From Larkinella sp. C7 (lineage in GTDB: Bacteria; Bacteroidota; Bacteroidia; Cytophagales; Spirosomataceae): a DNA stretch of 64,000 bases. The translations under genes were made by a program, and so were the position numbers. Under the pieces are notes generated by a model. It made no database searches. It was given only the letters and a program-made list of their open reading frames with translations, and had not been told where the DNA came from. The stretch covers positions 124,001 through 188,000 of the forward strand of contig NZ_VBSL01000003.1 of assembly GCF_006149005.1 (NCBI RefSeq), read 5' to 3'. Positions 42,731 to 52,304 of this stretch are shown here, in pieces. Each line of letters begins with the position of its first letter. Position 1 is the first letter of the stretch.

Positions 42731-45700
42731 TTAATTGAGCCCGATGCTTTCGCCTTTCAGTCCACTGCCCGTACCGATGGGCGGAATGTGTGGTAAACTG
42801 ATGAAAAAGGTGGTTCCTTCTCCGGTTGCGGTTTCAAACCAGATGCTGCCACCGGCGTGTTCGATCCCGCGTTTGGCAATGGCCAGCCCCAGGCCGGAGC
42901 CGCCCTCTTTTGTGCTGAAGTTGGGTAGGAAAATTTTACTGCGAATGGCTTCGGGAACCCCTGCCCCGTTGTCACTGATTTCAATATTGATGTGATCGTC
43001 GGTAACCGTTAGCCGTAGTTTAATAACCGGCTTCCGGTCGGCCGAAACGGATTGTACACTGTTGATAATCAGATTGGTAAGAATGCGGCCAATCAATTGC
43101 CGATCGCCCATAACCATCACCGGATACGGGGAAATGTCCCGGATCAACGTGATTTTGCCATCGTCGGCATACAGGTCGGCGGCTTTATTGATCACTGAGG
43201 TGATTTCAAACAACTCATTTTTGGGTAAAGGCATTTTGGCAAAGTCGGAGAACGACGTAGCGATGTCACTCAGGTTGTCGATCTGGTCGAGCAGCGTCTC
43301 CAGCGTTCGTTGCAACACCCGCCGGGCCGTCGGACTGTCGGATTGCAGCGTGCGTTGCAGGTGCTGCAGCGTCAGCTTCATCGGCGTCAGCGGATTCTTG
43401 ATTTCGTGGGCAACCTGCTTGGCCATTTCCCGCCAGGCCGACTGTTTCTCACTTTGTGATAGGGCCTGCTTTTTCTCTTCCAATTTCACCAGCATCCGGT
43501 TGTATTCGCCAATCAGCAACCCGATTTCATCGTCCGATTTCCAGTCCAGCGGCTCGTTAAACCGGTCGAGGTTGGTTTTGCGGATTTTCTGCGTGATGAT
43601 TTTGAGCGGTTTGGTCAAAACGTTGGAAGCCCAGTAAGAAACGAGCAGGAAGACCATGAACAGACCCGTAAACACGCTCAGCGCCGTAGAAACGACGTCG
43701 ATCATTTGGTGTTCGAGTTCGGGTTCGGAATTGAAATGCGATACGCCCAACATGCCCAGCAACTCTCCATCGTAGGATTTGATGCTGGCATACGCCGTGC
43801 GGTATTGCTTCGTTCCCAGCGACTCGGTCAGCAAAACCTGGTTTTCTTTCCCTTCAGCCAGGTGAATATACGCTTCCGGATTGATCCGTTTCGATAAATG
43901 ACCACTTTCGTAGACCAGCGGCTGGGTCGAGCAGAAGAGGGTTCCGCTTTTGTCGAAAATACTGATGTCGATATCGTCATCCTGCGTGATTTTCTTCAGT
44001 TCCTCCTCGAGATACGCCTTGCTGGTGGTTCCCTGCAAAAAGCTGGTCCAGTCGCCCCGGAAATTGGAGCTGATGTTCTTGGCATTGGTCAGGTACGTGG
44101 TTTGTTGATACGCATCATAATTGGAACTAATTACGCCAAACGTAATGGCGACAACGAGCACCAGCGGCAAAAAGAAGGCTGCGTTGAGGTAGAGTTGCGT
44201 TTTAGTCGAGTAATTGATGTAAAACCGGGAGAAGCCAAACCGGATGGAATAGATCAGGATCAGAATCAGGATATACAGAATCAGAACCAGGTAGAGAAAG
44301 GAGAAATTGGAAAAGAGGTTGCGAATCGGGTAGTTTCGGGATGAGATGACGACAATCCGGCCGCTTTCATCCCGCAAACCAACGTGTTTGTAGTTTTCGT
44401 GTGATACGCCCTGGTCGAACAAAACACGGTCACCCAGCAGGGATGCCGGTAACTTCCGGTCGTAGTTGTATTCCCCGGAATTGTACAGCATTCGCTTTCC
44501 GGGGCTGTAAATGGCATAATTGTAAATTTGTGTTTCGGGGGCCTGCATGAATTTTTTGTCAGTCAGCAGGTTGGGATCCAGTCGCCCGGACTGATTTCGG
44601 GTTAATTTCAGATCGAGCACGACATGCCCCACCCGGTTTTCACCCAGTTTGAAGTCGAAAAACTGGACGTATTGCTTGATAAAGTTATTGCCGGCATCGT
44701 TGATGAAATAAATACCGGGGTATTGGGTTCGGTATTGATCCCGCCGGAAACGCTCGGCATAATTCCGATAATGGGTTTCTGCCTGCGGATTACCCGGGAA
44801 TGGATTGCCTGAGTTGAAAATCAGAACATCGATCGAATACCGTTCAAAATACCTATCCAGGTGAACATTCTTGACCCGCTGCTGGATGCGTTCGCGCAGC
44901 AGCAGGGTGTCACTGGCCATGACCCGCCGAATTTCGGCGTCCTGCGTGATGGCAGTTCGTGACTTGTTGAGCAGAAATTCGCCAAATGCATCGTTTTCGA
45001 CCAGCAACTGTTCGCCAAATTTCCGTTTGTTGACGAGATCTTTTTTCAGGCCCTGATTGTAAACGACATAGGTTGCTACGGTCGCGCAGACAAAAGCCGT
45101 AAAAAACAGGTAGAGGGTGGTTTTATACCGGAATGAATACAGCGCGCGCGGAAAACGACTCACATACAGCACCATAAAATACACCCCCTGGATCGCTAAA
45201 ATCCAGGGCATTGGCATGGAGTCCTGCCAGAAAAGCAAGACCGACAGAAGGGTGCCTACCAGGAACCAGAGCAGGCCCCGCCACAGGGTTAAATTCAGGC
45301 GGATGAACAGACTGGAAAAAACATACTGAAGCAGAAAAAAAACCGTCGATATGCCGATAAAAACCAGCAGGCAGGCCATTTTTAAGCTGGAAAAGGAAAG
45401 ACTGAGCGTAATATCGAGCGTAAAACCGGACTTCTCGTAGATCGTATTCAGTTCGTGGAAACATCCGTAAAATACGCTATAACTGAGAACAACCGTGATC
45501 GTCGAAACGAGGGCTTTTAACCCATCCGACTGGCGCAGAAGCCAGTAGTAGGAGCGGGTGCGGTAAAAGGTGCTGGCCAGATACAGGGCCAGAATGACCA
45601 TCACGATGCAGTTCAGCAATTGATCGCCCAGAGAAGGTGCCACCACCGACGAACCGAAATAGCCGGGATTGAACAGATCGGTTTCAAAGAACAAAAAAGG

Positions 45701-46537
45701 AACGCCGAAATACAGCATCACCGCCCGAAGAACGATCAGATACAGGGCCAGAATGACAAAACCCGCCCCATAATGCCGGCTTCGACGTAAATTCAGGGTT
45801 CGGCGAACGAGGTAAATGCCCATGAAAAAGACCGACAACAGGGCCAGAATGACCGTGTTGACGGGTGAAGTCTGGTTTTGATAGCCCTCCATTTGCGGAG
45901 GAATGACCGAAAACAGAAACACCGGCGTCTGGTCATACATGCTTTCGTAAATGCTGCTTTTTTCCACCGAGATTTCCTGCGGTGTCAGCGAAAACAGATC
46001 CGGGTTGTATCCCGAGCGCAGGTAACCATTTTCAGTCTGGTAATGCCGGTAGACATTGACAAGCGAAAACACCTCCAGCGAATCCGTACCCTGCTTGACA
46101 AACTGCCGACTGACCAGGTATTTGCCCTGCGGAAATGACATCAGCCGGGGGTATAGAATGCTCTTTAGTTGTTGATAATCAGGGATAAAACGGTAGTCGG
46201 ACCAGTAGAGGAGCTGCCTGTTGCGGAAGACGTAATACGGATATTTTGTTTCCCGGCTCAGGCCGGCAAAGGTGGGTGGCGCTTTCTCCCGAAGCAATTC
46301 GCTGACGGCCTGGAGCTCTTCCGAACTGGTGTTCAGTTCATTTTTGATCCGTTCCTGAGTCGTCTGCAAATACTGTTCATGGGCCGCACTGATTGCGCCC
46401 CTTTCCAGCACGGAATAGAAGAAAACTGACAGCCCGAGTGCCAGAATCGATAGAATCAGGAAGATATGCTTGTTGAGTATACTCACAACAAAAATGGATG
46501 AAAAGGCTTTCCCTGCCTGATATAACCCCAAAATCAT
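42731..46537 (-). CDS. Large multi-pass sensor histidine kinase (NtrY-like)
   Basis: At 1268 residues this is an unusually large sensor kinase. The N-terminal 800 residues contain many membrane segments interleaved with periplasmic parts. A HAMP domain (LTKPLKIITQKI) precedes the HisKA phosphoacceptor box VAHEIKNPLTPMKLTLQHL, with the His near residue 1043. The HATPase domain has NLIINSVQSV (N box), DNGAGVP (G1) and GGSGLGLAIAKRGIEHAGG (G2). The kinase core resembles NtrY-type kinases that pair with sigma-54 regulators, but no response regulator is adjacent. The IscA-like gene precedes it on the same strand by 31 nt. Confidence 0.93.
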   Translation of the reverse strand: MILGLYQAGKAFSSIFVVSILNKHIFLILSILALGLSVFFYSVLERGAISAAHEQYLQTTQERIKNELNTSSEELQAVSELLREKAPPTFAGLSRETKYPYYVFRNRQLLYWSDYRFIPDYQQLKSILYPRLMSFPQGKYLVSRQFVKQGTDSLEVFSLVNVYRHYQTENGYLRSGYNPDLFSLTPQEISVEKSSIYESMYDQTPVFLFSVIPPQMEGYQNQTSPVNTVILALLSVFFMGIYLVRRTLNLRRSRHYGAGFVILALYLIVLRAVMLYFGVPFLFFETDLFNPGYFGSSVVAPSLGDQLLNCIVMVILALYLASTFYRTRSYYWLLRQSDGLKALVSTITVVLSYSVFYGCFHELNTIYEKSGFTLDITLSLSFSSLKMACLLVFIGISTVFFLLQYVFSSLFIRLNLTLWRGLLWFLVGTLLSVLLFWQDSMPMPWILAIQGVYFMVLYVSRFPRALYSFRYKTTLYLFFTAFVCATVATYVVYNQGLKKDLVNKRKFGEQLLVENDAFGEFLLNKSRTAITQDAEIRRVMASDTLLLRERIQQRVKNVHLDRYFERYSIDVLIFNSGNPFPGNPQAETHYRNYAERFRRDQYRTQYPGIYFINDAGNNFIKQYVQFFDFKLGENRVGHVVLDLKLTRNQSGRLDPNLLTDKKFMQAPETQIYNYAIYSPGKRMLYNSGEYNYDRKLPASLLGDRVLFDQGVSHENYKHVGLRDESGRIVVISSRNYPIRNLFSNFSFLYLVLILYILILILIYSIRFGFSRFYINYSTKTQLYLNAAFFLPLVLVVAITFGVISSNYDAYQQTTYLTNAKNISSNFRGDWTSFLQGTTSKAYLEEELKKITQDDDIDISIFDKSGTLFCSTQPLVYESGHLSKRINPEAYIHLAEGKENQVLLTESLGTKQYRTAYASIKSYDGELLGMLGVSHFNSEPELEHQMIDVVSTALSVFTGLFMVFLLVSYWASNVLTKPLKIITQKIRKTNLDRFNEPLDWKSDDEIGLLIGEYNRMLVKLEEKKQALSQSEKQSAWREMAKQVAHEIKNPLTPMKLTLQHLQRTLQSDSPTARRVLQRTLETLLDQIDNLSDIATSFSDFAKMPLPKNELFEITSVINKAADLYADDGKITLIRDISPYPVMVMGDRQLIGRILTNLIINSVQSVSADRKPVIKLRLTVTDDHINIEISDNGAGVPEAIRSKIFLPNFSTKEGGSGLGLAIAKRGIEHAGGSIWFETATGEGTTFFISLPHIPPIGTGSGLKGESIGLN

Positions 46538-46568
46538 GCCAAAATTTCTGGCATACTCCCCGCATCAA

Positions 46569-46895
46569 TTACTGGGGTTCGGCTACCGTCGGCTCCGGTT
46601 TCTGAATGGTGAAACCGCGTTCGTCTTCCGTATTCTCATACCCGACTTCTACCCCCAACACGTAAAGCAGGTGTTTTTTGTCGATAATTACCCGAATGGT
46701 ATCAATGTCGAATACCTCATCCGCCTGGCCGGGCTGGTCGAAACCCAGGACCCACGATGAACCACAGCCTCCGCCCCGAATGCCAACCCGCAACCCATAG
46801 GTATCCGGGATTTTGTTGGCCCGGAACGTCTCCTGAATCTGATCAATGGCTTGTGGTGTCAAACGAACCGGATTTTTGATGCTTTCAATAAACAT
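46569..46895 (-). CDS. HesB/IscA-family Fe-S protein with partial cysteine set
   Basis: The 108-residue protein has the A-type Fe-S carrier fold: PVRLTPQAIDQIQETF, then YGLRVGIRGGGCGSSWVLGF with C44. The C-terminal CGC that normally completes the cluster site is missing (the tail reads GFTIQKPEP), so classical cluster carriage is doubtful. Such reduced IscA-like proteins occur in Bacteroidota. It is probably co-transcribed with the sensor kinase. Confidence 0.85.
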   Translation of the reverse strand: MFIESIKNPVRLTPQAIDQIQETFRANKIPDTYGLRVGIRGGGCGSSWVLGFDQPGQADEVFDIDTIRVIIDKKHLLYVLGVEVGYENTEDERGFTIQKPEPTVAEPQ

Positions 46896-47069
46896 ACTAA
46901 GTAAAAATTCCGTTTGCTGACTGAAATTTACAAACTTTACCCCACAATATAGCCACCCATTGCCAGTTTTCAGTGTGTGGCTTTCGCCACCGGCCTGGCA
47001 ACGCTGCCTGCGGGACCGGCGCTGGTGGTGGATAATGGAAAGTCGATCAAAGACGCTTGAAAATTACGT

Positions 47070-47594
47070 ATGGATTTTGTCCCTGATTTAGTAAAATTGC
47101 TGGTTCCGGCCGGTCTGGTTTTATACGGAATGTATGTAACCGTCAAACTGATGCTTGAGCGCGAAGCCGAAAAGCAGCGCGTCGATCTGAAAAACCGGTA
47201 TACCAGCGAGGTAACCCCGTTGCGGCTCCAGGCCTACGAACGGATGGCCCTGTTTCTGGAACGCATCACCCCCGCCAACCTGCTGTTGCGGCTGAGCGCT
47301 GAGGCCCCGGTGGCGCTGGATCTGCAACAACTGCTGCTGCGCGAAATCCGGGAAGAATACAATCACAACGTCTCCCAGCAGATTTATATGAGTCAGGCCG
47401 TTTGGGAAGAGGTGCAGAACGCCATGAATGAGGTGATTATGCTCATCAACGAAGCCGCCGGGCAAGTTTCGCCCGAATCGCCCGCCCTGGAGTTGTCGAA
47501 GAAGATTTTTGACATCGTGATTCAGAAGAATAGCCAGCCCACGGTGGCCGGTCTCAAAGCCGTCAAGAACGAGGTGCAGGCGGTTTTTCTGTAA
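47070..47594 (+). CDS. Conserved membrane-anchored protein (DUF7935-like)
   Basis: The 174-residue protein has one N-terminal membrane helix (about 8-28, VKLLVPAGLVLYGMYVTVKL), then a helical cytoplasmic body starting with a coiled-coil-like EREAEKQRVDLKNRY. LRLQAYERMALFLERITPAN is characteristic of a conserved uncharacterised Bacteroidota family. The function is unknown. It converges on the HMG-CoA lyase gene with 12 nt between stops. Confidence 0.75.
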   Translation: MDFVPDLVKLLVPAGLVLYGMYVTVKLMLEREAEKQRVDLKNRYTSEVTPLRLQAYERMALFLERITPANLLLRLSAEAPVALDLQQLLLREIREEYNHNVSQQIYMSQAVWEEVQNAMNEVIMLINEAAGQVSPESPALELSKKIFDIVIQKNSQPTVAGLKAVKNEVQAVFL

Positions 47595-47606
47595 CGTATC
47601 TGCGCA

Positions 47607-48488
47607 CTAAACGGGGCCGCCCGGCGGTTCGTGGGTATTGAGAATTTCGGAGGATAAAACCAGTGCTTCGGTCAGGCGATTTTGATCTATTCCGGTTTCA
47701 ACTCCTTCTTTTTCAAGTAAATAGACGATGTGCTCCGTCGGCAGATTACCGGTCAGGTCATCCGACGCCATCGGGCAGCCGCCCAGGCCGTGCAAGGCCC
47801 CGTCGATGCGCCGAACTCCCGCCCGCAGAGCGGCCTTCACTTTTTCGGTGACCTGCTCCGGGCGGGCGTGCAGGTGGGCGCCGAACTCGATGGCCGGAAA
47901 CGTGGCCAGCAAATACCGGAACAGGGTCTCAATGCTTTCGGGTGTCGACGAACCGACGGTATCGGACGGTGCGATGATTTCGATGCCGGTCTGGATCAGC
48001 CGTTCAGTAAATTGTCCAATCAGCTCGGGGTTGTACGGGTCACCATACGGATTGCCAAAACCCATCGACAGATAAACGACCAACTGCTTTTGGTGGGCAG
48101 CGCATAGGTGCTGAATGGCTTCTACCTCCGCAAACGCCTGTTCGATGGTTTTGTTGGTGTTGCGGAGTTGAAACGTTTCGGAGACCGACAGCGGAAAACC
48201 GAGGTACTGAATGTCGGGAAACGAAACCGCTTGCTCCGCCCCGCGTACGTTGGCGATGATGGCGAGTAACTTCGTTTTGGTTCCGCTCAGGTCCAGACCG
48301 GCCAGCACCTCCGCCGTGTCGCGCATCTGCGGAATGGCTTTGGGGGACACAAAACTGCCAAAATCAAGCGTGTCGAATCCCACCCGCAGCAGCGCGTTCA
48401 GATACCGTATTTTGTCGGCTGTCGGAATAAAACCGGGAAGGCCCTGCATGGCATCGCGGGGGCATTCGATCAATTTAAACGAATTCAT
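47607..48488 (-). CDS. Hydroxymethylglutaryl-CoA lyase
   Basis: From ATG 48488 (MNSFKLIECPRDAMQGL) the protein has 293 residues. It has the HMGL-like TIM barrel: LIECPRDAMQG at the divalent-metal/catalytic site, VGFDTLDFGSFVSPKAIPQM, SDTVGSSTPESIETLF, and the signature GLGGCPMASDDLTGNLPTEH with the catalytic cysteine loop. It cleaves HMG-CoA to acetyl-CoA and acetoacetate, the last step of leucine breakdown. Other leucine-pathway genes are not adjacent. Confidence 0.93.
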   Translation of the reverse strand: MNSFKLIECPRDAMQGLPGFIPTADKIRYLNALLRVGFDTLDFGSFVSPKAIPQMRDTAEVLAGLDLSGTKTKLLAIIANVRGAEQAVSFPDIQYLGFPLSVSETFQLRNTNKTIEQAFAEVEAIQHLCAAHQKQLVVYLSMGFGNPYGDPYNPELIGQFTERLIQTGIEIIAPSDTVGSSTPESIETLFRYLLATFPAIEFGAHLHARPEQVTEKVKAALRAGVRRIDGALHGLGGCPMASDDLTGNLPTEHIVYLLEKEGVETGIDQNRLTEALVLSSEILNTHEPPGGPV

Positions 48489-48546
48489 GGGTGCAAGATG
48501 GGGCAACTTATTGAAAGTTGTCTCGTTTCAAAAGAATTTGCCGGGC

Positions 48547-49635
48547 TTATTCCTGATTTACAAAGGCCAGAATGGCGTCTTTGTGTTTTGTATAATACCG
48601 CTTGGCACATTCCTGCATGCCTTCCAGAACGTCTTTTTTTACTTCATCCAGGCCAATTATTTTGTTAAAAATTGGTTTTAAATCGGCAATGTCCGGATCA
48701 TCGAAGGTGGGAGCCAGTCGTTTGTACCTTTTTTTTGTAAGTACCTGACTGACATAGTATTCCGAAACTTGTACATTGGATTCCGTCAGCAGATCGGGCA
48801 GGTACTTTACCCATTGAATTTCACCCCAATCGCCGGTTTTGATATCGTTTTTTGGAACAAAATTCTTGTTGGATGTACCACAACTGATCGACAGAACCCG
48901 CAGCTCGCTTAATTCCAATCCCAGACCCTTTCTTAATCCGTCCGGGTAACAGTAATCGGGCGTTTCTCCATCGTCGGGGCCGAATTCATTATCATTGATG
49001 GCAAAAGCCACAGCCGCCATCGCCGGATGATTCAGCGCCACCCCGCCGTCAATGTATTGTTTTTCATAAATAGGGAAGTAAGTCGGTCCGGCCGAAGTCC
49101 GCAAAGCCAGATCAACCAAAGTGTCTTTTTCATAGCGCTTCAAAAACGAATTGAAGACAATGGCCCGGAAATTAGTAGGTTTCATGTCGTCACCAACCTT
49201 GACCGTCGGATTCAGATCAAAGCTGGGAACCATCAAAATCTTCCGTAATTCGCCCTCTCCTAAGCTGGGATTGTGTTTTTCATGGACTTGCTTCAGGGTT
49301 GTATCTGCAAACAGATTCTTTAAAATCTTTTTCAGATTATCATTGGAATAATCGGAACCGAGTTTTTTGCCGAAACCGTCCCTCACGTCATCGAACCAGC
49401 TATCATCAAAAATTTCCTCCGCTTTGTTAAGGTACAAATCAACCAATTGGCCGGTCTCAAGACCAAAGAAAAGTCCAATGCTGATAATACCGCCGGTTGA
49501 CGTCCCAATAAATAAATCAAATAAGTCCAGCGGTTTTTTGCCGGTATCCTGCTGGATGCATTGCAGAATCGTAGCCGGAATAAGACCCCGGGTCCCGCCC
49601 CCGTCGATGGAAAGAATGCGCAGTGGTTTATTCAT
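48547..49635 (-). CDS. Patatin-like phospholipase
   Basis: The 362-residue protein is a cytoplasmic patatin-family lipid acyl hydrolase without a signal peptide. The Ser-Asp dyad is visible: oxyanion loop DGGGTRGLIP at 11-20, S46 in GTSTGGI, and D196 in IDGGVALNHP. Some members (CapV) are effectors of CBASS phage defence, but no cyclase or accessory gene is nearby, so a general lipid role is as likely. Confidence 0.9.
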   Translation of the reverse strand: MNKPLRILSIDGGGTRGLIPATILQCIQQDTGKKPLDLFDLFIGTSTGGIISIGLFFGLETGQLVDLYLNKAEEIFDDSWFDDVRDGFGKKLGSDYSNDNLKKILKNLFADTTLKQVHEKHNPSLGEGELRKILMVPSFDLNPTVKVGDDMKPTNFRAIVFNSFLKRYEKDTLVDLALRTSAGPTYFPIYEKQYIDGGVALNHPAMAAVAFAINDNEFGPDDGETPDYCYPDGLRKGLGLELSELRVLSISCGTSNKNFVPKNDIKTGDWGEIQWVKYLPDLLTESNVQVSEYYVSQVLTKKRYKRLAPTFDDPDIADLKPIFNKIIGLDEVKKDVLEGMQECAKRYYTKHKDAILAFVNQE

Positions 49636-49810
49636 GATTCACAGAGTGTTAAGGGTAGTTTTAAACGAGTGGACAAGGTAAAAAATCGGGAATTGACTTT
49701 CACTGCGTAGTTTTACGGCTTTTAGGGAGAAAAATACCTTTTCTGATTGGGAGAAGGTATTGGAAGCCGTTTTAAAAGAACCGCTTGGCCATCTCTGGTG
49801 TTATTTTAAC

Positions 49811-49855
49811 GTACCCACGGACTTTCGTCCGTGACATTCCTTACACCGTGGGTAC
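49811..49855 (+). promoter_or_regulatory. Mutually exclusive hairpins upstream of mutS2
   Basis: GTACCCACGG (49811-49820) pairs with CCGTGGGTAC (49846-49855), while CACGGAC (49816-49822) pairs with GTCCGTG (49827-49833) around a TTTC loop. The two stems share 49816-49820, so only one can form. They end 18 nt before the mutS2 ATG. The arrangement suits an attenuator or a translation switch; a plain palindromic repeat is the alternative. Confidence 0.55.
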
Positions 49856-49873
49856 ATTTTCAAAGATAAGTAG

Positions 49874-52297
49874 ATGCTATACCCCGATTCATTTGAACAA
49901 AAATTAGGTTTCGATAAAATCCGCGACTTGCTGCGGCAGGCTTGTATCAGCCCGCTGGGGCAGTCGTATGTTGATAAAATCCGGTTTTCCGACAATTTCC
50001 AACTGATCGATAAAATGCTCCGGCAGGTGGCCGAGTTCAAGACCATCGTGCAGTATGAACCGGAATTTCCGTCGTCCAACTATCTCGACATTCGCCCGCA
50101 GCTCGCCAAAGTCCGGATTGAGGGCATGATGCTCACCGAAGAGGAGTTCTTCGACCTGAAACTGACACTTCGGACCATCCAGTTGTGCCTGCGGTTTCTG
50201 GCCGGAAAAGAAAAAGAAGTTTACCCGTATCTGAACGAACTCGCTGACGCCATTACGGTGGACAAAAAGCTGACCGAAGCCATCGAGCGCGTCATCGACG
50301 ACCGGGGCCACGTCCGCGACAATGCCTCGCCCGAACTCGCTACCATTCGCCGGCGGATCATCAGCGAACAGGCTGGCTTGCGCAAAAAACTGGATGGAAT
50401 TATGCGAAACGCCCGCCAGCAGGGCTGGATGCCGGATGATATTTCGCTCACGATCCGCAATGGTCGCGTCGTGATTCCGATTTCGGCAGAACACAAACGG
50501 CGGTTGAAGGGCTTTATCCACGACGAGTCGGCCACGGGGCAGACGGTTTTTATCGAACCGGCGGAGGTCTTCGATGCCAACAACGAAATCCGCGAAATGG
50601 AGTACGAAGAACGGCGCGAAGTGGCCCGCATCCTGCGCGAGCTGACTGCCCTGCTTCGTCCCTACCTGCCTGAATTACAACGCGCAACCACCTTTCTGGG
50701 GTTGATCGACTTCATCCGGGCGAAAGCCAAATTTGCCCTGCAAATCGACGCCGGGATGCCAAAACTGGTCAACCAGCCGCTGGTCGACTGGCTCCAGGCG
50801 CGGCACCCGCTGCTGCATCTGTCGTTTCAGAAACAGGGTAAAAAAGTGGTTCCGTTGAACCTGCTGCTCGATTCGGGCCAGCGGATTCTGATTATTTCGG
50901 GACCCAACGCGGGCGGGAAGTCGGTGGCACTCAAAACGATTGGCTTGCTGCAATACATGATCCAGAGCGGTTTGCTGATTCCGGTGATCGAGGGCTCCAC
51001 GGCGGGTGTTTTCCAGAATCTGTTCATCGATATTGGCGACGAGCAATCGCTTGAAAACGACCTCAGTACCTACAGCTCGCACCTGACCAGCATGAAGGCG
51101 TTCGTGACCTTTGCAAACCGCAAAACGCTGTTTCTGATCGATGAGTTTGGTACCGGAACCGAACCCGGGCTGGGTGGGGCCATTGCCGAAGCCATTCTGG
51201 AAGAACTCACCAAATCGGGTGCTTACGGCGTTGTGAACACGCACTACACCAACCTGAAACTCTTTGCCGACAAAACCACGGGACTGGTCAATGGCGCGAT
51301 GCGGTTTGACGGCGAACACCTCGAACCGCTGTATGAACTCGAAATTGGCCGACCCGGCAGTTCGTTTGCGTTCGAAATTGCCTCGAAAATCGGCCTGCCC
51401 AAACCGCTGATCGACCGGGCCAAAGAAAAGCTGGGCTCGCAGCAGGTGAACCTCGAAAAACTGCTGAAAGAGCTGGACATCGAGAAGCGGGTGTTTGCCG
51501 AAAAAAACATGGAAGTCGGGATCAATCAGCGCAAACTGGCCCAGCAACTGGCCGAAACCAACGCCCTCAAAACCCGGCTCGACAACGACCAGAAACGGCT
51601 CCTGAACGAAGCCAAGCAAAAAGCCAAAGCGCTGGTGGCGGAGGCCAATCAGCGGATTGAAAATACCATCCGCGAAATCAAGGAAAACAAGGCCGAGCGG
51701 GATATGACGCGGCTGGTTCGGCAGGAACTGGAGCAGTTCGACAAAAAAGAACTGAAGCCGGAAACGCTGGTGGAGGAAGTCCGTAAAAAACCGGAAAAGG
51801 TCGAACCGGAGGAGTTTTTGCCCGAATCGGGGGCCATCGCCGTGGGCAGTTTCGTGCAGATCAAAGGGCAATCGACGATTGGCGAGGTGCTGGCGTTGCG
51901 CGGAAAAGACGTCGAAATCCGGATTGGCGACCTGAAATCAACGATCAAACTCAACCGGCTGGAGAAAGTCAGCCGGAAAGTCTATCGCGAAGCCGTTGGG
52001 GAAACCGCCCGGCCCAAAATGCAGGGAATCGACCTGAACGAGAAGATGATGAACTTCAGCTTCAACCTCGACATTCGGGGGCAGCGGGGCGAGGAAGCGA
52101 TGGTGGAACTGGATAATTTTATCAACAACGGCCTGATGCTGGGTTACGCCGAACTCCGGATCGTACACGGCAAAGGCGATGGTATTCTGCGAACGCTGGT
52201 GCGCAATCACCTGCGAACCTTTCCGCAGGTCGTTTCCATGCAGGACGAACACGCCGACCGGGGCGGGGCCGGGGTGACGGTGGTGAAGATGAAATGA
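49874..52297 (+). CDS. mutS2: MutS2 endonuclease/ATPase
   Basis: The 807-residue protein is a full-length MutS2. The MutS ATPase core has Walker A GPNAGGKS (about 346), Walker B LFLIDEFGTGTEPGLGG and the dimer-interface VNTHYTNLKLF. A long coiled coil follows (about 515-640), and a C-terminal Smr domain (730-807) contains DIRGQRGEEAM and RIVHGKGDGILR. MutS2 acts on branched DNA to suppress recombination, and in some bacteria on stalled ribosomes; it is not the mismatch-repair MutS. It has its own promoter region with the switch-like hairpins upstream. Confidence 0.96.
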   Translation: MLYPDSFEQKLGFDKIRDLLRQACISPLGQSYVDKIRFSDNFQLIDKMLRQVAEFKTIVQYEPEFPSSNYLDIRPQLAKVRIEGMMLTEEEFFDLKLTLRTIQLCLRFLAGKEKEVYPYLNELADAITVDKKLTEAIERVIDDRGHVRDNASPELATIRRRIISEQAGLRKKLDGIMRNARQQGWMPDDISLTIRNGRVVIPISAEHKRRLKGFIHDESATGQTVFIEPAEVFDANNEIREMEYEERREVARILRELTALLRPYLPELQRATTFLGLIDFIRAKAKFALQIDAGMPKLVNQPLVDWLQARHPLLHLSFQKQGKKVVPLNLLLDSGQRILIISGPNAGGKSVALKTIGLLQYMIQSGLLIPVIEGSTAGVFQNLFIDIGDEQSLENDLSTYSSHLTSMKAFVTFANRKTLFLIDEFGTGTEPGLGGAIAEAILEELTKSGAYGVVNTHYTNLKLFADKTTGLVNGAMRFDGEHLEPLYELEIGRPGSSFAFEIASKIGLPKPLIDRAKEKLGSQQVNLEKLLKELDIEKRVFAEKNMEVGINQRKLAQQLAETNALKTRLDNDQKRLLNEAKQKAKALVAEANQRIENTIREIKENKAERDMTRLVRQELEQFDKKELKPETLVEEVRKKPEKVEPEEFLPESGAIAVGSFVQIKGQSTIGEVLALRGKDVEIRIGDLKSTIKLNRLEKVSRKVYREAVGETARPKMQGIDLNEKMMNFSFNLDIRGQRGEEAMVELDNFINNGLMLGYAELRIVHGKGDGILRTLVRNHLRTFPQVVSMQDEHADRGGAGVTVVKMK

Positions 52298-52304
52298 TAA
52301 AGAT

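Noticed and set aside
48547-49635. CBASS defence system with a patatin effector
   Set aside because: No CD-NTase cyclase or ancillary gene lies within reach; neighbours are HMG-CoA lyase and mutS2.
50675-51871. 398-codon frame opposite mutS2
   Set aside because: It is antisense to conserved MutS2 ATPase sequence and contains no family motif.
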